Assembly: GCA_964007475.1 (NCBI GenBank)
Contig: OZ023273.1
Location: 104,034,485 to 104,098,484 of the forward strand
Length of the DNA: 64,000 nucleotides
Direction of reading: 5' to 3'
Source of the DNA: Hybos culiciformis
Lineage: Eukaryota > Arthropoda > Insecta > Diptera > Hybotidae
A model generated the notes under the pieces. That model worked only from the letters and a program-made list of their open reading frames with translations. It was not told the DNA's origin and did no database searches. Of the stretch, positions 1 to 13,254 are shown in pieces; within the stretch, counting starts at the first letter, position 1; the number at the start of each line of letters is the position of its first letter. The position numbers and the translations under genes were made by a program.

Positions 1-341
1 AACACATCTTTTTAACTATAAATCAGTTTTGGAATGTCTGTCATATTTGGTGAGAAAAAATATCAATATGCAGAGAAAGTCATTGAATTTTTGAAAAGAT
101 TACGATAATTTTAACAAGAAAAAAGTATTCTTATATATAATTTAGTCAACTGTACATCCAAAAGAATAGTAAACTATCATTAGGGCTATTAGGAAGTAAA
201 AGGTACGTAAGATTTGCTGCATTAATTACCATAAAAAAATCTCCAATCATCAATATAATATAAATATAGAAGTTAACATTATTCATTTAAAATTTTACAT
301 CAAAATTTAAAATGACGATGATATTAAGATATAGCTTCACC

Positions 342-1422
342 CAGCGGCGGACTGGCAGTCGGGCATACCGGGCAAATTCCCGGTGGGCCGACAGTTTTTT
401 TTTAAATAATATATTCTTTACAAGCTTACGAATCCAGAATTAAAACTAATATTTTAATAATTTGATTATCCAAGAAGGAATTCTCTAAATTAAACAATTG
501 CATATTTAAATTGTTGGGGCCGATTTCATACGATTTATTCCTTTAAATAAGTGTTAGTTTCCTTTTTGAGGCCACAATTATTATTAAATCGTACACGAAT
601 TTGTCTGTCTGTATTTTGACCATTTTCAACATTCTCGTAGACCCACTTTTCGTCATCACAGCGAGCACATAGGTTCATGTCGCGTGACAATTGAGTCTAT
701 CAAAATTTGAACCGGAAATTTTCATTGAAAACCCGGAAAGTCCGAGTTTTCCGATTTTTACGAAAAAATTTCCGGTAAAAAAGTTTTATAAATTATGCAG
801 GATCAAGTTACATATTAACTGGCATCATTACTTTCTCTCCGACAATGGTGAAAACTTGCAGAAAAAATCTAGAAAAGTTCATTCAAAACGTTTTTGCGGA
901 GTTTCTCCTTTTGAGCGTTTTGCAACTTGAGACAAAGTTGTATAGCGTAATGAGTTGTATAAAGTTGCTTTTGTGGAAAACTCCATGGAAAACCCAGAAA
1001 AGCGGGAAAATCATCGGAAAAATTTTCATCGGTATGATTAGTGATAAATCTTCAAAACTTGCATGAAATATCGAGGAAAATTTGTAAAAACAATTTACTT
1101 AACTTGAAAAAGACAGAAAATAAAAATAAATAAAAAACGAGTTTTTAAACAAAACTGAGGCCAAGCTGCATGAAAAAGTAGAAAATAAATTTTTCTTCAT
1201 ACACAGAGGTAGACTCAGATTTTTTGATTGGGACATAGAACATAGATGCATAGAAATTTTACATATGCTTATTTTGTAAATGCTAATGAGTTAGATTTAG
1301 GAAATTTATTATTTTCTAATCAAATTTCATTACAACGATCTTAAAAGATTTTAAAGACGTGACATATTGCAACGAATAATTTTGAAATGCCCGGGCCGAA
1401 TTTTGGTGCCAGTCCGCCGCTG
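342..1422. mobile_element. Non-autonomous hAT-type DNA transposon, 1081 bp
   Basis: The ends are inverted repeats: CAGCGGCGGACTGGCA at 342-357 and its exact complement at 1407-1422. Flanking octamers GCTTCACC (334-341) and GCTTCACT (1423-1430) match at 7 of 8 positions, which fits the 8-bp target duplication of the hAT superfamily. GC-rich subterminal sequence (about 342-395 and 1388-1422) contrasts with the AT-rich interior. Short open frames inside (691-930 and 845-1066, plus strand) show no transposase motif, no BED zinc finger and no hAT dimerisation domain, so I read them as chance frames. The element probably depends on a transposase encoded elsewhere. The nearly intact duplication suggests moderate age. 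Superfamily is inferred from duplication length and the CAG start. Confidence 0.85.
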
Positions 1423-1771
1423 GCTTCACTCACTCTTTCCCAAATTGCATAAGTCTATTTCAGCTGTGTATGTATATTCAGGCCCGGCTCGTGGTTTTTT
1501 TATTGTGTGTGCGAAGAATGATTGGCGCCTTTGAAAAAGATTTCAATTAGATACTAAAATGCTATATAAAGCAAAAACTATAGCTAAATTCATTTATGAA
1601 TAATAATAATAGAACTTACAAGAGTTTTGATTAAACCTTTTAACTCTTTATTAAATAATCCAAGTTCTTAGCAAAACAAAACAAAATTAATGAGAAAAAC
1701 CTAATATAATATTACAAAATATGTGTAAATTACATAAATCTGTAACAAAAAATATTCCTGTTGAACTTCCT

Positions 1772-1978
1772 TTATACTCTACTACTTTCTCGTCTTGCTT
1801 TGATTTTAGAGAAATCTTTGCACATCAAAGTTAATATATTTAGAAATTTCAGATTCTATGGAGACTATTGTCAACCCATTCCATTTTTCTTGCCCGATAG
1901 TTGATCTCAAGTAATTTTTGATCAGTTTTAATTTTGGAAAAGTTCTCTCACCTTTAGCAACTGAAACGGGTAAAGTTA
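1772..1978 (-). pseudogene. hAT transposase C-terminal dimerisation domain (hATC), broken
   Basis: The minus-strand frame contains LPVSVAKGERTFPKLKLIK followed by NYLRSTIGQEKWNGL and SIESEI. This is the signature core of the hAT C-terminal dimerisation domain, seen in ZMYM1-like transposases as IPVTVASAERSFSKLKLIK. Near 1823-1830 the frame shifts: the first frame stops at about 1806, while the neighbouring frame continues DFSKIKARRE to a stop at 1772-1774, the usual C-terminal tail. The piece would normally mediate transposase dimerisation in the nucleus. Here it is split from its upstream part by the insertion at 1986-2176 and carries a frameshift, so it cannot make a functional protein. Confidence 0.85.
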
Positions 1979-1985
1979 GTAATAC

Positions 1986-2176
1986 CACAAAGTAAGCATA
2001 AATAAGAGAAATTCATTCCATACAAAAAATTCAAATTAAAAAATTAAACTAAAAATGCCGGTCTATATGAAATCATTATCCCAATTGTCGGTAATGGGAT
2101 AGCGATTTCATATTTTTTGATTTCATATTTTTTATTTTGTATGGACTGAATTTCTCATATTTATACTTCCTTTATG
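1986..2176. mobile_element. Foldback MITE nested inside the hAT transposase
   Basis: The sequence folds back on itself over almost its whole length. The left end, CACAAAGTAAGCATAAATA from 1986, pairs with the complement of the right end, CATAAAGGAAGTATAAATA read back from 2176. The centre (about 2068-2120) holds a second hairpin with arms ATGAAATCATTATCCCA and ATGAAATCGCTATCCCA. GTAATACC occurs on both flanks (1979-1986 and 2177-2184), a perfect 7- to 8-bp duplication; the eighth base is ambiguous with the element end. Removing the insert and one duplication restores collinearity of the hAT transposase motifs, so this insertion came after the hAT element. It encodes no protein. The superfamily is uncertain: hAT, P or Merlin would all fit. 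Confidence 0.85.
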
Positions 2177-2184
2177 GTAATACC

Positions 2185-2320
2185 CTTAATGCCATCAGTG
2201 CATTTGGAAAGAGTTCTTCAACATTATTGTTATAAATCAGGATTAATATCATTTTCAATTTTGCGAGACAACAATTTCAGATAATTTTGTAGTTCGTTTG
2301 CTCCAAAAATTAAAACTCGA
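2185..2320 (-). pseudogene. hAT transposase fragment, part upstream of the nested insertion
   Basis: Minus-strand translation gives a stretch around FGANELQNYLKLLSRK, then a stop. After a one-base frame change it gives NNVEELFPNALMALRVL, which matches the conserved segment just before the hAT C-terminal dimerisation domain of ZMYM1-like transposases (family pattern: a FPN motif, then ALRILLTIPV). The sequence runs directly into the nested foldback element; its continuation lies at 1772-1978. It contains at least one frameshift and no start, so it is a dead fragment. Family is recognised by motif recall, not by a search. Confidence 0.75.
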
Positions 2321-2469
2321 AAAAAAATTTGTATGCATTTAATAAAAATTAATTTTTGTTAAAATTTAAATTTCATATTTGCTTGTAGACGCTTTTTCAT
2401 TAAAGGCGCCTGCGGCGCCTGTGTGCAGTGCACACTTCGCACACGCCTCGAGCCGGGCCTGCATGTATT

Positions 2470-5400
2470 ACATAAATACTAAATTCAAAAAAAGATAAAG
2501 AAAAAAGTTCTGTTGATTTTGATGATGGAAAAAGTTAATTTTTTTATTTTAATACATAAAAAATTATTCACATTTTATTAAAGAACTTTTCACATTCGTA
2601 AGTTTTCCTCATGGGTGTTAAGTTTTTCGAAATTTAGTTTTTCTTCTTGAGTTTTTTAAATATTTAATATTTTACATGAATAAAATATTTAATTTAAGAT
2701 GTTTTTTTGAAGCAATTAATACAACAACAAAAAAAACAATTTTCATGCATTTTACAAAAAAGAGAAGATAAATGCATTTAAATAAATATTAAGACTACAA
2801 ATTGATTAGATTAGTAAAAATAAGTTTTTTAAATTTTAATGTTTTAACAATTTCTTTTCAATCTTTGTGTAATATCTTAAAGACAATATATTTCGAATGT
2901 TCAGTTCAGCTGAAAAAACCTATTTGCATAGTCAAAAAATTAGTGACAAAAAAAATTGGTATTTGAATGGTATTGAAGTTTATTAGAACATTTGTTTAGT
3001 TGTTAGAGATGTTAAAAGCAAAAGGAATACACAAAACGAGATGAAAGTGTGATGAAAAACACTATAAGTTTTAATTACAAAATGATGATTAATTCAAAAA
3101 AAAAAATTCTTTAATTGACTAATTTGTTCTTATCATAAAGTTTATCATTATGTTTTTAAAGATAAAATTCAACTAATGAATATAAGTTGCTTAATTTTCC
3201 CTCATTTTTAAGACAAGAAAAATATAAATTAAATTTTTGACATTCTTTTTTAAGTACAAAATAAACTGTAAAATGTAGATTAAGTTGTAATAGAATATTT
3301 TTTGTTCGACTAACTATTTGATTTAGATTAGCGTAGGTTAAGCTTAGACATTAAATAAAATGTTTGCATTAAGAACTCTGCCTGGAATTAATAAAAATTA
3401 TTTTAATTAGCCATCTCTTTTAAAAATCAAAATTTTTTGTTATTTTTTTTTATACTTAATATATATTGAGGAAAATTAATTTTTTTTTAATTTTATACAA
3501 AAAAAGAAACAAAAAACCAACTTAAAATTAGCAAATAAAATCAAAGTACTTTGTACACATTTTTGCTGTCGGTTTTCTTTAAATTCTAAAAACTAATAAA
3601 TGTTTCTATAAAATTATATTTAAAAAGTTTTTCAAAACAAAATAAAAAAAATGTAAAATTGCCAAAAGTTTTTCACTTTAATAGGGTTACAATGAAGAAT
3701 GTCATATAATATGTAATGTGTTATATATAATATTAACCATAATCCAAAACTTTAATAACAAAAAAAATTTCAACACAAGATATAATATGTGAACTTTATA
3801 ACGCATGTGTCTGGTGGCTAACCAGAAATTTTCTCTTTTAAATAAGAATACTATTTATAGATTTGTGCATTTAGTGGTTAAAATTTTATAAAATAATTAA
3901 AATGTTAAAATTTAACCAGATTTTATACAAAATTCTGTAATTTAAAACAATTTTCTTCTAAGCTGGAAAAGTGTCAGATAGTAACCAAACTAACTAGTAG
4001 AAAGTTGTAATAAATATTATTCAAATTATTAAATTCAAGGTATATTTCAAGATCAACATTTTCAATCCTCTTAATATGATTGAATCATTCTCCACAAATT
4101 ATGTTGTGCCAAGTCTCTTCCAAATACTGAAATCTTAAATTCTTGAACTTTCATCGTTTAAAAAAGGAATTTCAAATTACTAACAATTTTCCAATAATTA
4201 AATAATTATCGTATTTAAAAAAAAATCCAGAATAAAGTGATGCAAAAAAAATTGTGTCAGCTGTGAAAAATTTAATATTGCATTAAGCTCAATTAAAAAA
4301 AAAAAAAACTTTAAATAACAAAGTTTAATAAAGGCATTGTACAAAATATATTTTTTTTTTTTGTGATTAATTTTCCTGCTAGTGACATTAATACCATACG
4401 CCAAACAATAATTTCAAAGAAAAGATTTTCTTTTCTTTTTCAATGATGATGATTATTTTTTTCGTATATTATTAAAATGAAAATCATTGGTGCAAAGTTG
4501 ATGATATAAATGTCTTATTTTTAATATACAGTGTCCAATAAATTCTAACAATGGTTGTATATCACCATAGAAAATCTAAATAATGAAAAAGCGAAAGAAT
4601 AATATTTTATTTTATATTTATTTTAATATCGTAATATCGAAATAAGAAAGCAATATTGAATTGTGTTTACATACATATATATATTTTTTTAATCTGGAAA
4701 TTTTCTTTTATCTTTGAAATGATTTTTCCAGAGGTACAATTTATTATAAGAAATTAATCTAAATTTACGAATGATTTGTTTCATATGTCTGAATTTGTAC
4801 TGAACTTCATTTCAAATTCAATATTTAACTAACCATAGTGAATTTATTCAACAGAAAATACGATCTTTATTTAAGGTTTTAACAGAGGTTTTAATTTTCG
4901 ATTCTGTAGAACAAACTTACTCTAAATTTTATAATATTATTAAAAAAAAATAGTTATGCAAAATAAAATAGTTTACCTTGTTAAGCATTAAAAAAATGTA
5001 AATAAAGTTTTCTCTCAAAACTATTAGAATTACTAGAAAATAGTTTGCTAATTTTTTCATTAAATTAATTAAAATTCATTTCACAACACGGATTTTCTTC
5101 AATTAATGTTTTTTTTTTTATTTTTAATCAAAATTTCTTACAGCTTTGAAAATTTTCATTTAGAGTCTTTTTTATAAGCTTTTAAATATTTTCCCAAAAA
5201 CATTGCACAGAATAAAAATCTATATTTTCGTTAACAAAAAAACATCAATTAAACTTTTAATTCTGGTTAAAAAAAAAAATGTTTACAACAAACTTATAAA
5301 ACTATTGAGACTTGAAAATATTTTTTATTTCAAGACAATTTATATTTCTGATAAAAAAATTATAATGTAGTTGAAAGTTTGTGGTATGCACTAATTTAAA

Positions 5401-8400
5401 AAGATTTTGTTTTATATACAAAATATTATTAGTTTTGGCGCAAAAAAAATTATTCAAAGTTTTTTTTCTGTAATAAAATTTCGTTATTAACAAAATCTAA
5501 TCCTGTTGTGGAATCCCAAATTATACGGTAAATAAAGATGTACTGATTTTATTCATATTGAAATAACTTCCAGCAGTCTCTTAAAAGGAGAAGATAGTGT
5601 GTATATGAAAATGTTTGAATTATTTCTTAGGTCTAGTATACTATAGATCTGAACAACTAGATCTACCTTACCGCAAACTAAATTTTCTTCAAATTCTTAA
5701 AATTATAATACGGAAAATTCCGCAACAACAACTTTTTAGCTGACAGTTTTTTATTATTTTTTTATGTTTTTTTTCGCAATGATGTATGGTCTTAAATGTA
5801 ATAAACACCCAATCTAAATCTAAGGGATTATCTTAATTTGAAATACCTTATTTTAAAGATTCATTTATTTGATTTTCTGTTTTATTTTGGAATCGTGATA
5901 TCACAATAAAACTGATAAAATTATAAAGTGATATAAAATGGGGGAATGAGTAAATAATATTTTCCTAAAATCTTAATATATATGATTTTATCCTCAGATA
6001 ATATAAATGAATTTCAAATCAAATAAGCTTACAAAATAGAGCCTATGCTCATCAAAATTATTTATTTTAATTTTATATGATTTCTTAAACGATATTGTTT
6101 TAATGATAATGTATTTATTTAGCTTTAGAAATTTTACAACAATACTAATGAAGTGGAAAAAAATATATTAATTGACAGCCACTCGAATACTATTATAAAG
6201 AATCAATTAAGAAAGAATGATTTTTAAACTTACATTACATGAAAGATAAATGAATTAGTTTTGAAGTTATTTTAGAAAGACTGGAAATTTCTAGTATGAC
6301 GATTCCAATATTTTCTTGAAATCTAAACTCCAATACTTTTACCGCAAAAATAAAATTTTTGGAATAAACAACATGGTGAAATTAATCCCTAAAAGGACAT
6401 ATAAAGATTTTTGTTTTACTTTTAAACTTAGTACCTAATAATTGCTAATTAATTTTGATCTTTATACGTTCTCTAATAAAACTTTGAAATTGTTTATCAA
6501 GCGTTGAGTTCATAATGTATAGTTCTTTATAGCGATCAAGGCTTTAAATAACAAAAGAATGATTTGTTATTTTAATTTTTTTGGCCTCTGTAAGTTAAGA
6601 GAGAGAAAATGGATGTTGACTAATTGTAATCAAAAATTTGATTAGAGGTCGATTGTTGGAACCCAAAAAAGGTAGGCAGTATTTTAAAACGGAACTTGCT
6701 ATAGGAGTTTATACTTCATTTACTGCATCTCATTTACGTAAAATATGATAATAATGTACATACTACATACATTTTTTCCACTTTGGTAAAATCAATGTCA
6801 AGAAATGCTTTAAACTGACACTATATAAATTAAACAATTTGAACAAAAAACAAAAAAGACCATTAATATCATGTAATTAAGTTTCAAAAGTGCTATTATG
6901 TAAAGTTTCATTAGGTTTTTCATCAGCAGTTAATAATTTTTTTTTTAATACAGCTTATTATAAGACTCGATTGCGTATATACATAGAATGAGATATATTA
7001 TTTTTTTTAAGATAGAACAATTAAAGTTAAATCAATAACGATTTACGAAAGTTTTAAAGACTTTCGACACTAATAACAAGAGGAACATGATATTCAATGA
7101 AGCTTAATAATTATTAACGCAAAGTTCTAACAAAGTACCCTAAAAAACGTCTCTAGTTTTAAAAATTTTAAAAAACATTTTAAATAATTTTTTTTGAATA
7201 TGTATATAATTGATTTTACTTAAACGAAATATTTTATGTTTAATTTTAATGAAAAAAATTTAATTCTTTGGTGGCGATTTTAATAAAATAAGATATGGTG
7301 AGGTTGAAATGTAAAGACGTGAGTTATTTTTCTTCACCTTTAACTCGATGTTCAACTCGAAATATGAATACTGCTGTTAAATTATGTAAAGCTGAATCCT
7401 CTTTCAAGGTTTGTGACGCTACTTTTCAGCTTCTTCACAGCTGTAACATAGCAAGCTACACTTTTAAATTACGTCATTTAAATAATTCTAGGATAGTAAA
7501 CAATTATACATTTTCTTATTTATGTGGATGTTTCAAAAATAGTTAAACTGCATTTGAACTGTCGTTTAAAATTTTGTTACTTTAAGTATACATAAATAAC
7601 TTCATAATAAAAGTTATCTACGTTATCTTCATTATCGTTTTTAGCTACCTCCAAGTTTAAATATATAAAATTGTAAGATAAAATGTTTACATTAAGAAGA
7701 CTCTAGAATTAGTTGATCTGTTTCTGGTATTTACTGTGTTAAAAAAAAAAAATTTTTCGCGTTTGATATATTTAATAAAGTTCACTGAAAAATCAACCTT
7801 TGTCAATTCAAAAATATGCTAATTTAACTGGCTGAACCTTTAAAAAAAAAAATTTTTAAATTTAAAGTAATGAATTTCTATTCTAAATGTAGCTAGTATT
7901 AAAAAAATTAATTTAATTGGCAAAAAAGAAATTAATTCAAAACAAATATACGTAATTTAAGTAGACATGGGTATTGGATAAACTAAATTTAAATGTCTAC
8001 ATGGTAATCAGAAACCACGACCTTCGGCTACCTTGTGGGATACCAACAACCATTATTATACCATTACGGCTGAAAAACTAATTATGTGAGAGGAATTTTT
8101 ACTTTCATGTCATTCAATAACCAAAAAACATATAATTAAATTTAAACTAGAAAACCAATATTGATTTATACAAAAATGAAGACAATTTAATAAAATTATT
8201 TTTAATGAGTTCAAAATTATGATTAAAATAAAATAATTCGATTTCTGTTTTTGTCACAATATACGTGTACATATACATATAAGCATTTTTTTAAAGTTAT
8301 AATAGTGTTATCAGTAGCTATCTAAGTGAAGTTTGTTACCCATTTACATATATTTATTATAAAACGAAAAATATAATTATGTACATAAGTAATATATATG

Positions 8401-11400
8401 ATCTGATGATAAAAAATATAATGACAACATTCCCTTTCCCCTTGAAAAAATTAATTTATTTGTGTTAAGAAACTTTTTTTAACGATAATAATAAAAAGTT
8501 CAGTTGAATTTAATGTTGAACTTTATTTTTTAATCAGCCTTCAAAAAAATTCAAACCAACTCAAAGCTTCACAAATTTTTACAAACATTTATTTATTTTT
8601 TAAATTTGTTACACTTAATTAAACTACAAACTCAATATTTTTTACAAAAAATATATATATTTTTTTTTTTATTTATAAATAGGCCTTAAAAAAAAAAAAA
8701 TTTTTGTTTATGCTTAGAATTTAAATTTTATTTTGAACAAAAATAAATCAGCCTTGAGTAAAAATAAATGTTTTGATTAAAACCAAAATCTGAAATTTTA
8801 CAGTAGCTTAGACAAGAATAATTTTTGCCCAAATATTTTATTTTCTTGATTATTTAACATTCACATAATGCAATGAAATTATTTACAGAATAAAAAATTA
8901 ATCCATTTTAATTCTGATTTTAGCCTGTTTTTAATATAAACTTGTTATTTTTATATTTGTGGTCAAATGATTTATAAATTTTTGTTACAAAAATTTAATA
9001 TAAATGAAAAATGAAAAAATAATTTGATTTAACTTTAAAAAAAAATGTTCATTATTAAATTATTATATAAAATTGTTTTATTTTTTTGGTTTTCCATAAA
9101 TTTTTATTTTTTTTTATCAATTTTAGAGAAAAATTATGTTTAGCAAATACGTTTAGTCTAGTAGTCGGTTAAAAGTAATCGAGAAAAAAAAAATTATATA
9201 TTAAACATGGGACGATTCTTTTTTTAGTCAAAAAACAATGTTGATTATATTTATCATTTCTTTTAAATCAAATATCAAGTAAGAGTTTCTTTTTTTTTTT
9301 ACTAAAAAATCAAAAAATATTTTATTGAATTTTTAATGAATATTAATTCTTCTAAAATACTCACGATAAGGGCGTTAAAATAATTTACAAAAATTCTTCA
9401 AATTTTATTCCCTTGATTAGAATAATATAAATTCCTTGTCCGTCACTTATATATTTAACTAGTCGAATGTAATTCAAATATCCTTAATCAACTTCAAAAA
9501 GGATAAATATTTCCCTATTGATTATATACATATAAAATAAAAAGAAAATAAATAACCTCTCCGGTTATTTATCTTTAAAATAAATTAACACCTACATTTA
9601 TATAAAACTTAAATAAAGATTGAATGCGTACCCGCAGAGTTTTATTATTTATTGTTATATTCAAAATGTACTCTTTAAACAATAAAGTTTTTCGGTTTAT
9701 TTTTTTTTTTTTATTATGAAATTAAATTAAAATTATAATTGGTTATAAGAAGAAATTTAAGAAAAATAACTTTGAAATAAAAATTTTATTATTTGATTAT
9801 GCAAAGAAAAATATATATATATATGTATGCTATAAGGTTAACAAAAATTTCGGATCAATTCTATATTTTTTTTTATCCTAAAATCAGATTTTAAATTTAA
9901 AGGTTATTGAATTCTCGGTAGACATATCGTCTAAAAGCATTAAATAGTAAAGACAAAAAAAGTGTTAATTTATTGTTTGTTAATTAGGTCAACTTTTTGA
10001 TTAAATAAATTTAATCCGGAAGTTTGATATAATAAATTGTAATAGAATATTCTTGTAGAATTTCATTTAATTTTGAAACTGTTATTCAGTCAATATTGAG
10101 AAATAATGTCAGACCGAAATCAATTAGTCCGCTTATTGAAATTAATTACTGAAATTAATAATTAAAAATTAAATTAATTGAAATGAAGAAATTTTATATT
10201 GCATATTTTTGATAAAACAATTTAAAAGTGTTAAATAATTCTTGGAAATATATATATTTAAAATTTAACCATTTCTAATAATTATGCATTTAAGGGTAAT
10301 TTCATATTAAAAATTATGTCAGATACCAGGAAGACTATATTTATTTTTGGGCATTTTATTGAAAATAATTTTTAAATAAAGTATGCATTTATATTAAAAT
10401 TAAATAAAAGAGAATATATTTATTTAATTAAAGAGTACATAATACGGTAATCAATCATTATTCTTTAGGCGAAAATAAATAAAAAATATTTTTTTTTCCA
10501 ATTTTCGTAACAGGAAAAATATAAATAGATATAAAAATTTCCGTAGAAAATTCTCAATTTTTTTTTATACTTTTTTATTCTACTGAGAAAACTAGCATAT
10601 TTTCACACCGTATCGTTAAATAATAAAAAAAGAAAATTCAAAATTACTTTTTTCCTGTTTTACATATTTTATGAGAAAAGGATGAATATCAAATAAAAAA
10701 CTTCTAACTGCATTATAAAAAAAATAAATTTATGAGTTACTTAAAAAAGAATTTTTTTTTTTTACTATAAAACTTTTTTTTTTACCTATACTCTTATATT
10801 ATATTGAAATGAAAAATATATTTAAGTTAAAGAAAAAAAAAAGGCAAACAATTTAACAGCGGTTTTGACAAAAACTGACAGAAACCGGTAAAAATTACAT
10901 TATGGTACTAATTTTTGGGAATTTAAAAGTTTGAAATTAGAAAAAAGGAATCATTTATATCAGTTGTAGTAACGTTAGTCTTACCTTCAAAGTTCATAAA
11001 TTTTTATTAAATTTTCATAAAAATTAGTTTTATTTTAACGAACATTTGTATGAAAATATTTTTTGGTACCACCTTGAGTTCATGAGAATTTGAAATATTT
11101 TTTTTGGGAATTAAAGTTAAAATCTTTTCATTTCTATTCTAGAAGGATTAATCAAACGATCCGTTAAATTTCTTCTGTGTCAATTTTTTGAAATAAATTA
11201 CTTTTCTTTTTAATTATATTTCTAGAATATTCATTGACGATAGACACCTTTGTTGTCAGTGCAATTATGTATTATTTGTACTTGCATTATTCATTATTAA
11301 AAAACAGCTTAAAAAAGATTTGATACGGAATAATTAGCATAATTTGCAACAACTAATCTTACTAAATTTTACATACTTACTACTTATAACTATAATTTTA

Positions 11401-12831
11401 TTTTAATTGAATCGATTATTTTTATAGAAAAAAAACTTTCCATGGTCTGTCGTGGCACAGAAAAATTTGAATGATGCCAAATATTAAATTCGATTCGTCT
11501 AATTTCATTGGAAGTTTATCTTTGTGGCCCTTTAGCAGCTTTTAATATATAAATAATTTATCCTTTTTCTTGTAACAATAAACGAGCACATATTATTAGT
11601 TCGTATTAGAAGTTAAATTTAATAAATAAGTTTAAAATAATGTGAAACAGGAAATTAGTATTTTTATAAATATACTTTCAATTCAATTACATATCAATTC
11701 TTTTATAAATCAACAAGAAAGTTGATATTTACGAAAAATGTGTAAATGTCCAGTGTCCCTTTTATTTAGAATATTATGTACGTATACATAAGTAGGTATA
11801 TCCGTAAAATTCCAAATAATATAATTTCCATTTATTTACTTAAATTATACGAAATAAACAATTACCTTGATACAATTTCCTCATATATGTATTAATGGTT
11901 ATAAAGATAATGATTAGAAAGCCTTTTTCAATTTATAACATATTTTTTTCTAAATAAATATATACATATAATGATAACAAAATGTTGACTTTTGTATCCT
12001 TTTAATATATAAAAAATAAAATAAACATTTTAACTTATAATATTTTCTGATTTTAAGGTTGGGTTAGGTTACGATACATATACGATGAAAATAAAACTTA
12101 TTTAAGAGTTCTTTTTCTTGTATCAAGTTCACTTTTTTTATTAAGATATTAAGCAAGTTCATGAGCGTGGTTATGAAACTTGTTGTGAGTGAAACTGCAC
12201 TTATAAATAGAGTTACTTAACTATTATAAATTTAATTATTTATTCAAAAAATTTTAAAATAAATGGGTTCATATAACGTTGGACTTATAGTTTGACAAAA
12301 ATTTTCCCAAATAAATCTTCAACTTTACTCTTTGACTTAAAATATAATTTAAAAAAAAAAGACAAATAAATCATTTTAAAATTTCTGTGTTAAATCTCAT
12401 AACATTTTCAAAATTGATTATTACAATTGCTTGCAAATTATTATTAATTAAAAAATTAAAAATTCAATTTAATTTATGAATGTAAGAAATTGCTTTTATG
12501 CAAAAATGTGTACAAAAACATATGAAAGCATGTTATGTACATCGTACTCAGTTTCGAATATGAGTACACAAAATATGGATATATAGTACATATAGTTAAG
12601 TTATTTTATGCAAATATATCTTTGTATATTTTGTTACAGATTTTTTATCTTCATGGGCTTTTTTAAGTTTACAAAAATGGCATACAAAAACATAAAGTTA
12701 AATTATTTTATCTTTTGAAATAATAAAAATGTATATTCTTTTATTTCTGATTTCGAAAACACTTTCATATGAAAGCAAAAAAAAATCATTAAATAATAAA
12801 GGAAAAAATGTGATAAATTTATAAAATTTAA
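2470..12831. other. AT-rich gene-free stretch
   Basis: About 10 kb of A+T-rich DNA with homopolymer runs, short AT repeats such as the one near 9808-9823, and scattered TATGTACATA-like words. No frame has recognisable protein motifs, no tRNA-like boxes were seen, and I found no long inverted or direct repeats. A slightly GC-richer patch at about 7990-8065 has no assignable content. The only frame that stands out is at 7295-7546. Confidence 0.6.
7295..7546 (+). other. Unrecognised 83-codon open frame
   Basis: I do not recognise this frame. It has more balanced composition than its surroundings and is fairly rich in Cys and Ser, with a segment around TRCSTRNMNTAVKLCKAE. That segment is faintly like the basic STRN/TR region after the reverse transcriptase of some non-LTR retrotransposons, but the likeness is too weak to use. 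There is no signal peptide, no clear membrane segment and no splice context. It may be a decayed element or a chance frame. Confidence 0.15.
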
Positions 12832-13254
12832 TGCCTTGAGCACAGCTAATACCGCAAAGCAATTTTTGAAGGAATGTTCCGGAAACCTGTTCACAGCTAA
12901 TTTTACCTGAAAGCAAAAAAATCAACTGCAAACAACTGCTTTTGTTTTTTTTATAATATGATTGTGACAGAAAAATGCAGCAAAACCAAATTTCGATGCA
13001 AAAGAAACGCTGTGAAAAAGAAACAAAAAAATTATTTTGTGACGTAGTCAATTCTTTCTGGAGCAAAAAAAAAATAAATTCAGTTTTCTAATTAATTATG
13101 AAATAATTTTAAGAAATTCTTTTTACAAAAAATCAATAAAATTAATATCTTTCGTTTTTCATAATTTTTATTTAAAATAAATAATAAATAACGCAGAAAT
13201 TCGGTTTTTACGGTAGCTCAAAATTGCTTTGCGTTATTAGCTGTGCTCAAGGCA
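12832..13254. mobile_element. MITE with TAA target duplication, PIF/Harbinger-like, 423 bp
   Basis: Terminal inverted repeats of about 36 bp begin TGCCTTGAGCACAGCTAATA on both ends (left from 12832, right read back from 13254), with one substitution at the C/A position after AATA. TAA flanks both ends (12829-12831 and 13255-13257), matching the 3-bp TWA duplication of PIF/Harbinger elements. The interior is AT-rich and non-coding. Overlapping minus-strand frames of up to 122 codons are low-complexity and show no DDE or Myb-like motif. The superfamily is inferred from the duplication length and trinucleotide only. Confidence 0.8.

Larger units (their letters stand above)
1479..2461 (-). mobile_element. 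Internally deleted hAT transposon carrying a broken transposase 3' end
   Basis: The left end reads CAGGCCCGGCTCGTGG from 1479; the right end is its complement with one difference (CAGGCCCGGCTCGAGG read back from 2461). Subterminal GTGTGCGAAG-like sequence follows on both sides. The transposase remnant runs on the minus strand, so the 2461 side is the 5' end. Only the last part of the transposase remains, so the copy has lost most of its coding region. Flanking octamers (1471-1478 TGTATATT, 2462-2469 CATGTATT) match poorly, so the target duplication has decayed or been altered. A separate foldback element is inserted at 1986-2176. The terminus resembles those at 342, 40151 and 46893. Confidence 0.85.

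Noticed and set aside
12058..12076. GGTTGGGTTAGGTT as a possible insect telomere repeat (TTAGG)
   Set aside because: Only about two degenerate units, with no tandem array.
12698..13066. 122-codon minus-strand frame, the longest in the window
   Set aside because: It lies mostly inside the MITE at 12832-13254, crosses its left boundary and has low-complexity Phe/Lys/Ser content with no motif.
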